DNA of 64,000 nt, taken from NCBI RefSeq assembly GCF_027158005.1, contig NZ_JAPVLQ010000001.1, positions 789,745-853,744 of the forward strand, written 5' to 3'. The translations under genes were made by a program, and so were the position numbers. Shown one piece after another: positions 36,371 to 45,329 of this stretch. The stretch is from Rhodococcus sp. H36-A4. Its GTDB lineage: Bacteria > Actinomycetota > Actinomycetes > Mycobacteriales > Mycobacteriaceae. How positions within the stretch are numbered: position 1 is the stretch's first letter; every line of letters starts with the position of its first letter. The notes beneath the pieces were generated by a model. It was not told where the DNA came from. It made no database searches and worked only from the letters and a program-made list of their open reading frames with translations.

Positions 36371-37126
36371 ATGGAATCGACTTTCGTTCTCGATCCTGAG
36401 ATCAGCGAGCAGAAGCAACACTGCACACCCCTGACCACAGATTGGAGCTATTTCGACACCCAGCTGAACTGCACGGTGCTGGCAACGACGCCGCGAGCAC
36501 GGCCAGAGCTGTGGCGCGCCTTCACCGAGGGAGCGCTGGCGAGCTACTCGCACTTCGGCGTCGAGAAGGCCCTCGAATACGACGAGATCGTCGACGGCGC
36601 CTCGACCACCATGTTTCTTGCCGCCGTCGACGATTCGGGTCGTCTTCACGGCGGACTCCGTGTGCAAGGGCCGTACACCCAGCCCACTCACACACACGCC
36701 GAACGAGAGTGGGCCGACTGCTCGACCGGCCGCGCCGCGCTCCGCAGCATGGTCGCCGACCGCCTACCGCACGGAGTCGTCGAGATGAAAAGCGTGTGGA
36801 CCGCCCAAGACGCTCCCCGTCAGGGCACCTCGGGATACCTCGGGGCGATCGGCGCAACACTGGCCGCAGTCGCTCTCAGGAGCCGCTTCACCTTGGCCAC
36901 GAGTGCGGAACATGCAATGGGCCCCTACCTGGACTCCGGTGCGGTGATGGCGGCCCACATCGACGCCGTTCCCTACCCGGATGCCCGCTACCGGACACGA
37001 GTCCTCTGGTGGGACCAGCACATGATTCCGCGGCACACGACCTCGAACCTCTATCAGCACATCGCACGTGCAGTAGCGCAACTACTCCCCAGCCCCCATA
37101 TTTCGACGGAAGCAGCAACATCATGA
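36371..37126 (+). CDS. GNAT-like/N-acyltransferase-type protein beside the MoeY-type gene
   Basis: From ATG 36371 (MESTFVLDPEIS), with AAGGA upstream, the product is 251 residues; an ATG at 36365 lies too close to its site. The segment TTMFLAAVDDSGRLHGGLRV and later VVEMKSVWTAQDAPRQGTSG, with ATSAEHAMGPYLDSGAVMA and RTRVLWWD at the end, reads like an autoinducer-synthase-type acyltransferase of the GNAT superfamily (FeeM-like), but catalytic residues cannot be assigned. It overlaps the ThiF-nitroreductase gene by four bases, so the two products are made together. The substrate is unknown. Confidence 0.5.
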   Translation: MESTFVLDPEISEQKQHCTPLTTDWSYFDTQLNCTVLATTPRARPELWRAFTEGALASYSHFGVEKALEYDEIVDGASTTMFLAAVDDSGRLHGGLRVQGPYTQPTHTHAEREWADCSTGRAALRSMVADRLPHGVVEMKSVWTAQDAPRQGTSGYLGAIGATLAAVALRSRFTLATSAEHAMGPYLDSGAVMAAHIDAVPYPDARYRTRVLWWDQHMIPRHTTSNLYQHIARAVAQLLPSPHISTEAATS

Positions 37127-39246
37127 CCACATCCTGGCAAGCCGTCATTCTCGACGAGACTCGACACGAGGACCGCGCACTGTTGGACCGACTGCGGTCG
37201 GACCCGAGCATCGAGGTCCTCGATCGACTCACCGAACAACGCGCCGGGCTGGCACGGTTGACGCCGAGGCCGACGGCCGAGCTCGTCGAGGAACCGATGC
37301 GATGGATCTACTACCCGTGGCGCCGAACCGTCGTCGCCACGCTGGGGCCGGCCGGCTTCCGCCGACTTCGACTGGACCGCAACCGCAACAAGATCACCGC
37401 TGAAGAACAGGAACGATTGGCGACGCTGACGATCGGGATCGTAGGCCTGAGCGTCGGGCACGCCATCGCGTACTCGCTCGCGCTCGACGGGGTCTGCGGG
37501 GCACTGCGGCTGGCAGATTTCGACGAGCTCGAACTCTCCAACCTCAACCGAATCCCGGCCACACTGCTCGACCTGGGCCTCGGCAAGCCGGTCGTCGCAG
37601 CCAGACGCATCGCCGAGCTCGACCCGTATCTCCCGGTGAGCATCGACGATCGCGGTGTGACGGCAGAGTCGGCCGACAGCTTCCTCGACGGGCTGGACCT
37701 ACTTATCGAGGAGTGCGATTCACTCGACGTGAAGGTCCTCGTTCGGGAGAAGGCGCGTGAGCATCGAGTCCCCGTCATCATGGAAACGAGCGACCGCGGA
37801 CTGCTCGATGTCGAAAGATTCGATCTCGAGCCCGACCGGCCACTTTTCCACGGTCTTCTCGGCGACATCGATTCGAAATCCCTCGAGAACCTCTCCACAC
37901 ACGACAAGGTGCCGTACGTCCTCGCTATTCTCGGCGCCGAGGACCTGTCGGCGCGGATGGCGGCGTCGATGATCGAGGTCGACCGCACGACGACTACCTG
38001 GCCGCAGTTGGGGAGCGAGGTTGCTCTCGGCGGAGCCACCGTCGCCGGGGCGGTCCGTCGGTTCGGATTGGGTCAACGACTCGAATCCGGACGGGTGCGA
38101 ATCCACATCGACGACCATCTCGATGCGCTCGTCACCCCCACCGGTGCCGCGCATTTCGGTGTCACCACCTCGTCCAAGGAACTTCCCGATCTGCATGCGG
38201 CCGAGTTGCACACGCCCAGCGAGGCGATCGTGCACTCGGCCACCCGCGCCCCGTCCGGCGGAAATGTCCAGCCCTGGACCATCACCACCACGTCGGACTC
38301 CGTTCGGCTGACACTCGATCGGTCCCGCACGAGTGGGCTCGATGTTGCCTACCGGGGCAGCCATGTCGCCATCGGTGCAGCGTTGTACAACGCACGCGTC
38401 GCGGCCGCGCACTTCGGCGTACTGGGCGAGAGCACGGTTCTACCGACCGGAGACACCGTCGAGGTCGCTCTCGAATTAACCTCGAGCGCAACCGAAAACG
38501 AGCTGGCCGCGCACTACGACGCCATGTTGGCCCGAACCACCAACCGGCATCTGGGAATCCCCGCCGACGTCGACGCGGCCACCGTCGGAGCTCTCGATGC
38601 CGCCGCCGAAGCGGAAGGAGTTCGCTTGGAGGTGATCACCGACCGTGCCGCCATCACCGAGATCGCCGGGATCATCGCCGAATCCGATCGAATCCGATAT
38701 CTCACCGCCGAACTCCACACCGAGATGATCTCCGAACTGCGGTGGCCGGGCCAGGATGATCCGGACACCGGAATCGACGTCGCCGCACTGGCTCTCGATG
38801 CAACCGACCTGGTGAAGCTCGATGTATCTCGAAGATCCGATGTCATGGCGCTGCTGGGTGATTGGGACGGCGGCGTCGCGCTCGGCGAGGACAGCCACGA
38901 CCGCATCGAATCCAGTTCCGCACTCGCGGTCACCGTGGTGTCCGGCCACGCCCCCGCCGACTTCGTCCGTGGCGGCTCCGGCACCCAGAGCGTGTGGATC
39001 ACGGCGCAGGCTCACGGACTGGCGGTACATCCGGCGTCACCGGTCTTCATCTACGCGCACACCGATGCGGAGTTCGACACTCTGTCCCCGCGCCACGCCG
39101 ACGCACTGTCGCGGTTGCGAACGCGATTCCACAAGGTGGTCGGCATCGAAGACGGTGAATCGATTGCGTTGGTGCTGCGCCTGTCCCACACCGACGGGCA
39201 CGCCGTTCCGAGTAGAAGGCGAACGTCGACCCCGGTGGTGCAGTAG
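37123..39246 (+). CDS. ThiF E1-like / nitroreductase fusion (MoeY type)
   Basis: The 707-residue product starts at ATG 37123 inside the ATGA overlap. Residues about 95-310 are ThiF/E1-like: GIVGLSVGHAIAYSLALDG, then LADFDELELSNLNR and VLVREKAREHRVPVIMETSD. From about residue 370 it is nitroreductase-like, with IVHSATRAPSGGNVQPWTI and AYRGSHVAIGAALYNARVA. The same fusion occurs in M. tuberculosis Rv1355c, annotated MoeY, next to the GGDEF-EAL gene Rv1354c, and the neighbour order is the same here. E1-nitroreductase pairs activate a carboxylate or peptide and oxidise it, as in azole RiPP pathways; its substrate here is unknown. The molybdopterin-linked name is not supported by a Moco context. 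Confidence 0.8.
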   Translation: MTTSWQAVILDETRHEDRALLDRLRSDPSIEVLDRLTEQRAGLARLTPRPTAELVEEPMRWIYYPWRRTVVATLGPAGFRRLRLDRNRNKITAEEQERLATLTIGIVGLSVGHAIAYSLALDGVCGALRLADFDELELSNLNRIPATLLDLGLGKPVVAARRIAELDPYLPVSIDDRGVTAESADSFLDGLDLLIEECDSLDVKVLVREKAREHRVPVIMETSDRGLLDVERFDLEPDRPLFHGLLGDIDSKSLENLSTHDKVPYVLAILGAEDLSARMAASMIEVDRTTTTWPQLGSEVALGGATVAGAVRRFGLGQRLESGRVRIHIDDHLDALVTPTGAAHFGVTTSSKELPDLHAAELHTPSEAIVHSATRAPSGGNVQPWTITTTSDSVRLTLDRSRTSGLDVAYRGSHVAIGAALYNARVAAAHFGVLGESTVLPTGDTVEVALELTSSATENELAAHYDAMLARTTNRHLGIPADVDAATVGALDAAAEAEGVRLEVITDRAAITEIAGIIAESDRIRYLTAELHTEMISELRWPGQDDPDTGIDVAALALDATDLVKLDVSRRSDVMALLGDWDGGVALGEDSHDRIESSSALAVTVVSGHAPADFVRGGSGTQSVWITAQAHGLAVHPASPVFIYAHTDAEFDTLSPRHADALSRLRTRFHKVVGIEDGESIALVLRLSHTDGHAVPSRRRTSTPVVQ

Positions 39247-39318
39247 GCGGTACAGTCCACTCTGGCCTGTCCAGGATGGATTTCGGGGCTTGATTTCGAG
39301 GTCAGGGAGGGAATGGGA

Positions 39319-41151
39319 ATGCGCGACATACGAAGTCTCGATGCGCTCGTCACCGACGTCGCCTCGGACCTCATCGGTGTCGATGCGTCTTCGGTATCGA
39401 CCGCATACACCCGGGTGCTACGCACACTCGTCGAGTTCTTCGATCTCCACGCCGGTTACCTTCGCCACACCGACTACGGGGATCGATCGACGGTGATGAT
39501 CGCCGAATGGCCTCCGAGACCCGATGCGCCCGAGCCCGATCCACTCGGCATCGTCTATTTCGCCGACGCCGACCAGGTCTTCGCCGCATGCGAGCATCTG
39601 GTGCACCCCAAGGTGTTCCGCCCTACGGTCGGCAACGAGGACTACCGCCAACGGATCGAGGCGGCTTCCGGATATCCCGTCACCTCCATGGCGGTAGTTC
39701 CCCTCGTCCAGGAGAAGTCGATCGGATGGGTCGGCCTCATCAAAAGCGGCGACCGAGCGTGGTCCGAGGGCGAAACCAACGCCCTCGTCGCGATCGCGTC
39801 GATGTTCACGCAGGTTCACGCCCGCATCCTGGCCGAGGAATCGCTGCGTCTCGCCGCCGAAAGCGACGCGCTGACCGGACTGGCGAATCGCAGAGGGTTC
39901 ACCGATGATCTACTCCGTCGCCTTTCCTCCGACGCTGGACCTGTCGCCGTACTGTTCCTCGATCTGGATCGACTCAAAGCACTCAACGATTTCTACGGAC
40001 ACTCGGCAGGCGACGAGTATCTCCGCGCGCTGGCCGGCACACTCCGAGCGGTCCTCCCGCCGGAAGCCACCATCGCCCGCTGGGGTGGAGACGAGTTCGT
40101 CGTCGTCATGCAACCCTCGGTGCTCGACGACGAACCGACGTCGCCGTACAACGTCGCGCGACGAGTCCTCGAGGCAGTGGCCACTACGCGGGTAACGATC
40201 GCCGGTGACGACATCACCCGCACCGCCAGTATCGGCGTCACCATAGCAATGCCTGGAGTGGAACGCGTCGACGACATCATCGCCAACGCCGATCAGGCTG
40301 CGCTGGTAGCGAAGCACCGTGGCGGAAACAGTGTCGTACTGTTCGATTCGGCTATCCGCGCGCATACCGAACTGCGGAACGACGTCGAACTGCATCTCCG
40401 CGATGCCATTTCGAACGGCGATCTCGTGCTGCACTTCCAACCCGAGGTCGATCTCAGAACCGGGGACATCACCGCCGTCGAGGCGCTCGTGCGTTGGCAA
40501 CACCCCACCAGAGGTCTCCTTCCCCCGAGCGACTTCATCGATATCGCGGAATCCTCGGAACTCGCAACCGAACTGGGCCGATGGGTGCTCGTGGATGCCA
40601 TGCGCGCCTACTCCGACTGGGCATCTCGCATCCCCGGGCTCGACATCGTGATGCGCGTGAACGTCTCACCCGCGCAGCTCCTCGCCACCGAATTCGTCGA
40701 CATCGTCGAGCAGGCACTCGACAACGATTCCGTTCCGCCGACCGTACTGTGCCTGGAGGTCACCGAAAACGCTGTCGTGCAAGATACTGGCCAGACTGCC
40801 AAGATTCTGACCATGCTCCGCGAGCTGGGTGTCGGTATCGCGATCGACGACTTCGGTACCGGATTCAGCTCCCTGGCACACCTGAAGGTACTGCCGCTGG
40901 ATGCCCTCAAAATAGACGGCGAGTTCGTCAAAAATCTCGATTCCGACACCAACGACCAGGCGATCGTCGGAGCCATAGCCACCCTTGCCTCAGCCTTCGG
41001 GCTCGAACTGCTCGCCGAGGGTGTCGAGACCGAGGCAGCGAAATCAGCGTTGATGGCCGTAGGGTGCGATCGGGCGCAGGGCTATCTGTTCTCGCGGCCG
41101 GTACCCGAAGCGAAAATGCTCGAGATGCTGGCACGCGGAGCCATCCACTGA
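39319..41151 (+). CDS. GAF-GGDEF-EAL cyclic-di-GMP protein 1
   Basis: ATG 39319 is the likelier start (GGGAGG eight bases upstream; an ATG at 39313 is too close to it), and the N-terminus aligns residue for residue with the paralogue at 41223. The 610-residue product has a GAF-like sensor (about 25-175), a GGDEF domain with intact RWGGDEF (about residue 260), and an EAL domain with EALVRWQHP, then DDFGTGFSS and GVETE. Both activities look intact, as in M. tuberculosis Rv1354c. It follows the ThiF-nitroreductase gene by 72 bases. Confidence 0.92.
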   Translation: MRDIRSLDALVTDVASDLIGVDASSVSTAYTRVLRTLVEFFDLHAGYLRHTDYGDRSTVMIAEWPPRPDAPEPDPLGIVYFADADQVFAACEHLVHPKVFRPTVGNEDYRQRIEAASGYPVTSMAVVPLVQEKSIGWVGLIKSGDRAWSEGETNALVAIASMFTQVHARILAEESLRLAAESDALTGLANRRGFTDDLLRRLSSDAGPVAVLFLDLDRLKALNDFYGHSAGDEYLRALAGTLRAVLPPEATIARWGGDEFVVVMQPSVLDDEPTSPYNVARRVLEAVATTRVTIAGDDITRTASIGVTIAMPGVERVDDIIANADQAALVAKHRGGNSVVLFDSAIRAHTELRNDVELHLRDAISNGDLVLHFQPEVDLRTGDITAVEALVRWQHPTRGLLPPSDFIDIAESSELATELGRWVLVDAMRAYSDWASRIPGLDIVMRVNVSPAQLLATEFVDIVEQALDNDSVPPTVLCLEVTENAVVQDTGQTAKILTMLRELGVGIAIDDFGTGFSSLAHLKVLPLDALKIDGEFVKNLDSDTNDQAIVGAIATLASAFGLELLAEGVETEAAKSALMAVGCDRAQGYLFSRPVPEAKMLEMLARGAIH

Positions 41152-41222
41152 CCATTCCAGACTCGATCGACCACAGTGGGTTAAGGTCTCGTTAACCGGG
41201 GGGCCGGAGGCAGGAGAGGGCA

Positions 41223-43040
41223 CTGAATCGACGTCGAGATCTCGATGTCGTCGTAACCGATGTCGCGACGACCCTCATGCGCGTGGATGCCGAATCGGCC
41301 CACAAGACATACCCCTCGATCCTCCGCGACTTGGCCTGCGAACTGGACCTCGACTTCGCGTTTCTACGCCTGACCGATATCGATACCCGGACAAGCATTC
41401 TCGTCGCAGAATGGCCGCCGCGAGTCGGAATCACGTACCCGGACCCGTCGACGCTCGCGCACCGGGACGACCCCGACCCGATCCTCGCTCTCGCCGCAAC
41501 GATGAAAAACGTCACCGTAGTGTCCTCGACGGGGGACATTGCCGAACATCTCGATGGGAGTACACCAGAGGGGGTTCCGCTTGTGGTGATCCCACTGATC
41601 GCAGGAGGCGTCGACGTGGGGGTCCTCGGATTCGCCAAGCCTGCCGGGCACACCTGGACCGACGACGAATTGAGCTCTCTGCGATCGGTTGCTGCGTTGA
41701 TGACGCAACTGCAAGCACGTGTGGACGCGGAGAACCGTTCCCGCTTCGCAGCCACGCACGACGATCTCACCGGGATGTCGAATCGCAGAGCACTGTTGGA
41801 CCACCTGAACGCGCGCCTGGAGGAACCCGGGTGCGGCCCGGTGGCAGTGCTGTTTCTCGACCTCGATCAGCTCAAGTCGTTGAACGACTTCCTCGGCCAT
41901 CTGACCGGCGACGAATACATCCGCGACGTCGCCGATATCGTGCGTGAAGAACTCGGATCCGAGGACGTGATCGCCCGGTTGGGGGGCGACGAATTCGTCG
42001 TCGTACTCGCAGGCCCGACAGACGAATGCGCCGCCAGCGCGGCCGCCGAGACGATTCTGAAGGCAATCGACGGCATCGACATGCCCCTCGCTGATCTACG
42101 TCAGCGCGCCCGGATCGGCATCATGATGGCCCAACCCGGTCGCATCACGGCCGAACGTGCCCTACGGTGCGCGGACCAGGCTGCCCTCATCGCGAAGATC
42201 GGCAGTACCGACAACATCGAGCACTTCACCGAATCGGTGCGAGCACAGAGCGAGTTGCGAAGCGACGTCGAAGTGCATTTGCGTGACGCGATCGAAGGCG
42301 ACGACCTCGTCCTGTACTACCAACCCGAGGTCGATCTCGGCAGCGGAAAGATCACCGCGGTAGAAGCTCTCGTCCGATGGCAGCACCCGGTGCGCGGACT
42401 CCTACCACCGGGTGCTTTCATCCCCGTCGCAGAAGCAACCAACCTCGCACCGGAGTTGGGGAGGTGGGTACTGGACACAGCATGCCGCACCTTGTCCGAA
42501 TGGCAGTCGACATTGCCGTCCCTCGAGATCTCCATGCGCGTCAACGTCTCCCCGGCCCAGCTCGTCGAACATGACTTCGCCGAAACCGTCGAGGCAGTCC
42601 TTCGGCGCTATGGGGTCGATGGCCCACAATTGTGCCTGGAGATTACCGAGGTCGCCGTCGTCAAGGACGTGGACCGCACTCGAAAGACGCTCCACGGCCT
42701 GCACCAACTCGGCGTTCGCATCGCCATCGACGACTTCGGTACCGGTTACAGCGCACTGTCACAGCTGAAGGAGCTCGAAGTCGATGCGCTGAAGATCGAC
42801 CGCTCTTTCGTCACCGACCTCGGAGCAGGCGACGCCAACGACCTCGCCATCGTCGAGTCCGTCGTCGGGCTCGCGGACGCCTTCGGACTCGATGTCATCG
42901 CAGAAGGTGTCGAGACCACCGCGGCGGTCGATGTCCTCCTCGCGCTCGGATGCACACGGGCGCAGGGATACCTCATCTCCCGGCCCGTTCCCGCGGCCGA
43001 GACGCTCGAACTCCTCCGCGCCGGGACCATCGAGTTCTGA
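41223..43040 (+). CDS. GAF-GGDEF-EAL cyclic-di-GMP protein 2 (probable CTG start)
   Basis: The first in-frame ATG is 41277, but the frame is open upstream to CTG 41223. That CTG is preceded by AGGAG six bases away, and the residues it adds (NRRRDLDVVVTDVATTL) align with the N-terminus of the paralogue (RDIRSLDALVTDVASDL) without a gap. I therefore place the start at CTG, giving 605 residues. The GGDEF domain has RLGGDEF, and the EAL domain has EALVRWQHP, DDFGTGYSA and GVETT; all key motifs are present. The GAF part is shorter and differs, so the two proteins probably answer different signals. Confidence 0.85.
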   Translation: MNRRRDLDVVVTDVATTLMRVDAESAHKTYPSILRDLACELDLDFAFLRLTDIDTRTSILVAEWPPRVGITYPDPSTLAHRDDPDPILALAATMKNVTVVSSTGDIAEHLDGSTPEGVPLVVIPLIAGGVDVGVLGFAKPAGHTWTDDELSSLRSVAALMTQLQARVDAENRSRFAATHDDLTGMSNRRALLDHLNARLEEPGCGPVAVLFLDLDQLKSLNDFLGHLTGDEYIRDVADIVREELGSEDVIARLGGDEFVVVLAGPTDECAASAAAETILKAIDGIDMPLADLRQRARIGIMMAQPGRITAERALRCADQAALIAKIGSTDNIEHFTESVRAQSELRSDVEVHLRDAIEGDDLVLYYQPEVDLGSGKITAVEALVRWQHPVRGLLPPGAFIPVAEATNLAPELGRWVLDTACRTLSEWQSTLPSLEISMRVNVSPAQLVEHDFAETVEAVLRRYGVDGPQLCLEITEVAVVKDVDRTRKTLHGLHQLGVRIAIDDFGTGYSALSQLKELEVDALKIDRSFVTDLGAGDANDLAIVESVVGLADAFGLDVIAEGVETTAAVDVLLALGCTRAQGYLISRPVPAAETLELLRAGTIEF

Positions 43041-43090
43041 CTGCCTACGGCGGCTGATAGAGTGTGTCCGCGTGGCCTCAGGGCTGCCAA

Positions 43091-43161
43091 GCCGGTGTAG
43101 TTCATTGGTAGAATGCGACCTTCCCAAGGTTGAGAGGCGGGTTCGATTCCCGTCACCGGCT
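43091..43161 (+). tRNA. tRNA-Gly (anticodon CCC)
   Basis: The acceptor stem GCCGGTG pairs with CACCGGC. The D-loop is GTTCATTGGTAGAAT, the anticodon stem CGACC/GGTTG encloses TTCCCAA, so the anticodon is CCC, and GGGTTCGATTCCC is the T-arm. The 3' CCA is not encoded. M. tuberculosis has a glycine tRNA in the dcd region too, as I recall. Confidence 0.95.
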
Positions 43162-43364
43162 CATATGCGACAACACCCAAACAGGATAAAACCTGATTTC
43201 GGTGCGATAAACATGATTTCCGTCCGAAAGATCTACGGACAATATCCCCTGAATCACGTATTTATTCTTTTTTCCCATTCACCTCGTTGATATCGAGTCC
43301 TTCGTGCTAAACCTTCTGACGTGCTTGTTGTTTCCCCCGACAATTGCCATGACAGGAATAGAGC

Positions 43365-44243
43365 ATGAACTGGATTGCATTGTTGTTGTCCGCCCTGATG
43401 TGGACACCCGGGGCGCCCCCTGCCCCCACTCCCACCCCGACTCCCACCCCGACTGCACCGGTTCCGACCACGACCACTCCCCCTCCCGCACCACCCGCAC
43501 AAGGCGGCGTGCTGTGGGAAGACGCATTCAACGGAACCGGAGCCGTGGACAGCAGCAAGTGGACGTTCCAAACCGGCAGGTGGGGTGCAAGTTCCGGCGA
43601 GCAGCAGTACTACACCAACTCGACGTCCAACGCGTCGATGAGCAACGGAGCCCTGCAGATCACCGCTCGGCGCGAAAATCCACCGGACGGGGTGCGCGCA
43701 CCCGACAACATCACGAGCGCACGCGTCGTGAGCTTCGGGAAACAATCCGTAGCCCCGCCGGTTCGCATAGAAGCATCCATAAAGATGCCAAGGGCCGCTG
43801 GATTACTTCCGGCATTTTGGTTACTGGGGCTGGAACCGGGACATGAATACGATTGGCCGCGTCAGGGTGAAATCGACATAGTGGAAATTCCGGGTACCAA
43901 TGGCCCGTCTTTCAATCTTCACGGTCCCTCGCGCAGCAATTCTTCGACGGATGTCAAAGCCGGCGGCGACACCGCCCCGCTGTCCGACGCGTTTCACACC
44001 TACCGCGTCGACTGGCTGACCGACAGGATCACCTGGTTCATCGACGGGGTGGCCAAGTACTCGCTGACCAAGGCGCAATACGAAGCGAAGGGCGGCAACT
44101 GGACTCCGTTCTCGGGGGCATTCCCGCACTACGTGCTTCTCAACGTGGCAGTCGGCAACAACTGGGTCGGCAAGGTCCCGGCCTCGACACCGTTCCCACA
44201 GACGATGAGTGTGGACTGGATCAAAGCGAGCCGAATTTCCTGA
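43365..44243 (+). CDS. Secreted GH16 beta-1,3-glucanase-like protein
   Basis: The 292-residue product starts with a short hydrophobic N-terminus and a Pro/Thr-rich linker (about residues 17-46) encoded by CCCACTCCCACC-type repeats at 43423-43456. The GH16 catalytic motif is GEIDIVEI (about residue 160), with both Glu residues and the Asp intact, and PAFWLLG precedes it. Family members hydrolyse beta-1,3-glucans. Length and position near the tRNA recall M. tuberculosis Rv0315, also a putative beta-1,3-glucanase. The export signal is short, so the real start may be an upstream codon, but none with a better site is visible. Confidence 0.88.
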   Translation: MNWIALLLSALMWTPGAPPAPTPTPTPTPTAPVPTTTTPPPAPPAQGGVLWEDAFNGTGAVDSSKWTFQTGRWGASSGEQQYYTNSTSNASMSNGALQITARRENPPDGVRAPDNITSARVVSFGKQSVAPPVRIEASIKMPRAAGLLPAFWLLGLEPGHEYDWPRQGEIDIVEIPGTNGPSFNLHGPSRSNSSTDVKAGGDTAPLSDAFHTYRVDWLTDRITWFIDGVAKYSLTKAQYEAKGGNWTPFSGAFPHYVLLNVAVGNNWVGKVPASTPFPQTMSVDWIKASRIS

Positions 44244-44351
44244 CCGAGGTTACGTTTGTGAACCATCCCACCACATAGCCCCGCTCACTGGGACATGACA
44301 CACAATTGGGCATAGCATCTAGAAGGGGAGTAACCAAAGTCGAGGTGTGGC

Positions 44352-45329
44352 ATGAATTTCCGTCTCGCGCTGACCTTCAGCGCCGTATGTGTCGGCTGCT
44401 TCGTCGTGGGAATGGGAGTCGGGTCGGCCGCGCCGGTGATCCCGACGACACCGGGACCAGGGCAGTCCAACCACGCTGATGCGATCAGGTACTCCGGGGG
44501 AAATCCCGGAGCTGTCCCCCCGGGCGTCAACGATCCCGAATGCGTTCCAGCACCCGAGCATTCGGAACCGGTGATCCTGGTCCACGGAACCGACGCCACG
44601 GCATACTCGGACTGGGCCGGCCTCGGCCCAGTACTGAAAGCGGCGGGGTACTGCGCGTACGCGTTGAACTACGGCGCGTCACCGGACGGCGCGAGCTACG
44701 GGTTCAGCGACATCGCCGGGAGTGCAGAACAATTGAAAGAGTTCACCGAGTCCGTGCTCGCCTCGACGGGCGCAACTTCGGTGAACCTCGTCGGCTACTC
44801 CCAGGGCGCCGCGGTCACCCGCTACTTCACCAACCGTCTAGGCGGAAACGCCGTGGTGAACAAATGGATCGGCATCGCTTCACCTACCTACGGCGGCACT
44901 GCATACGGCACCTCCCCTGCGCTGCAGGCAGTTCCGGGTGGAACGACACTCGTCGCCGGCGAGTTCGGGCCGGCACTCGTCGAACTACTACAGGGTTCGG
45001 ACTTTCTGAACCAACTCAATACCGGCGGCGACACCGTCCCCGGCGTCGAGTACACCAGCATCGCCACCCGTGTCGACGAAACGATCCAGCCCTATACCAA
45101 TGCGCTGCTTCGTGACCCCGATGCCACCAATATCGTGATCCAGGACGTCTGCCCGCAGAACAACGTCGCGCACTTCACCTTCACCTACGATCCGACCGCC
45201 ATCGGACTCGTCCTCGCCGCCCTCGACCCATCCGCCGGGATCGTCCCACCCTGCGGTCCGGTCCCACTCGGTGCCGGAATTCTCGACGTCGTCATCGCGA
45301 GCAACCAGCAACTCACGGAACACCGCTGA
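44352..45329 (+). CDS. Secreted lipase/esterase, paralogue of the 6202-7140 product
   Basis: 325 residues with a signal peptide (hydrophobic core LTFSAVCVGCFVVGMG, cleavage near residue 27), an oxyanion VILVHGTDA (residues 74-82) and a nucleophile elbow LVGYSQG with Ser150. The mature chain has paired cysteines (PECVPAPEH, GYCAYAL and QDVCPQ). It shares the class 2 lipase architecture with the lipase at 6202-7140. The 3' end overlaps the convergent PucR gene by 17 bases. The natural lipid or ester substrate is unknown. Confidence 0.87.
   Translation: MNFRLALTFSAVCVGCFVVGMGVGSAAPVIPTTPGPGQSNHADAIRYSGGNPGAVPPGVNDPECVPAPEHSEPVILVHGTDATAYSDWAGLGPVLKAAGYCAYALNYGASPDGASYGFSDIAGSAEQLKEFTESVLASTGATSVNLVGYSQGAAVTRYFTNRLGGNAVVNKWIGIASPTYGGTAYGTSPALQAVPGGTTLVAGEFGPALVELLQGSDFLNQLNTGGDTVPGVEYTSIATRVDETIQPYTNALLRDPDATNIVIQDVCPQNNVAHFTFTYDPTAIGLVLAALDPSAGIVPPCGPVPLGAGILDVVIASNQQLTEHR

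Noticed and set aside
43423..43456. Tandem CCCACTCCCACC-type repeat
   Set aside because: Not a CRISPR array or mobile element; it encodes the Pro/Thr linker of the GH16 protein.
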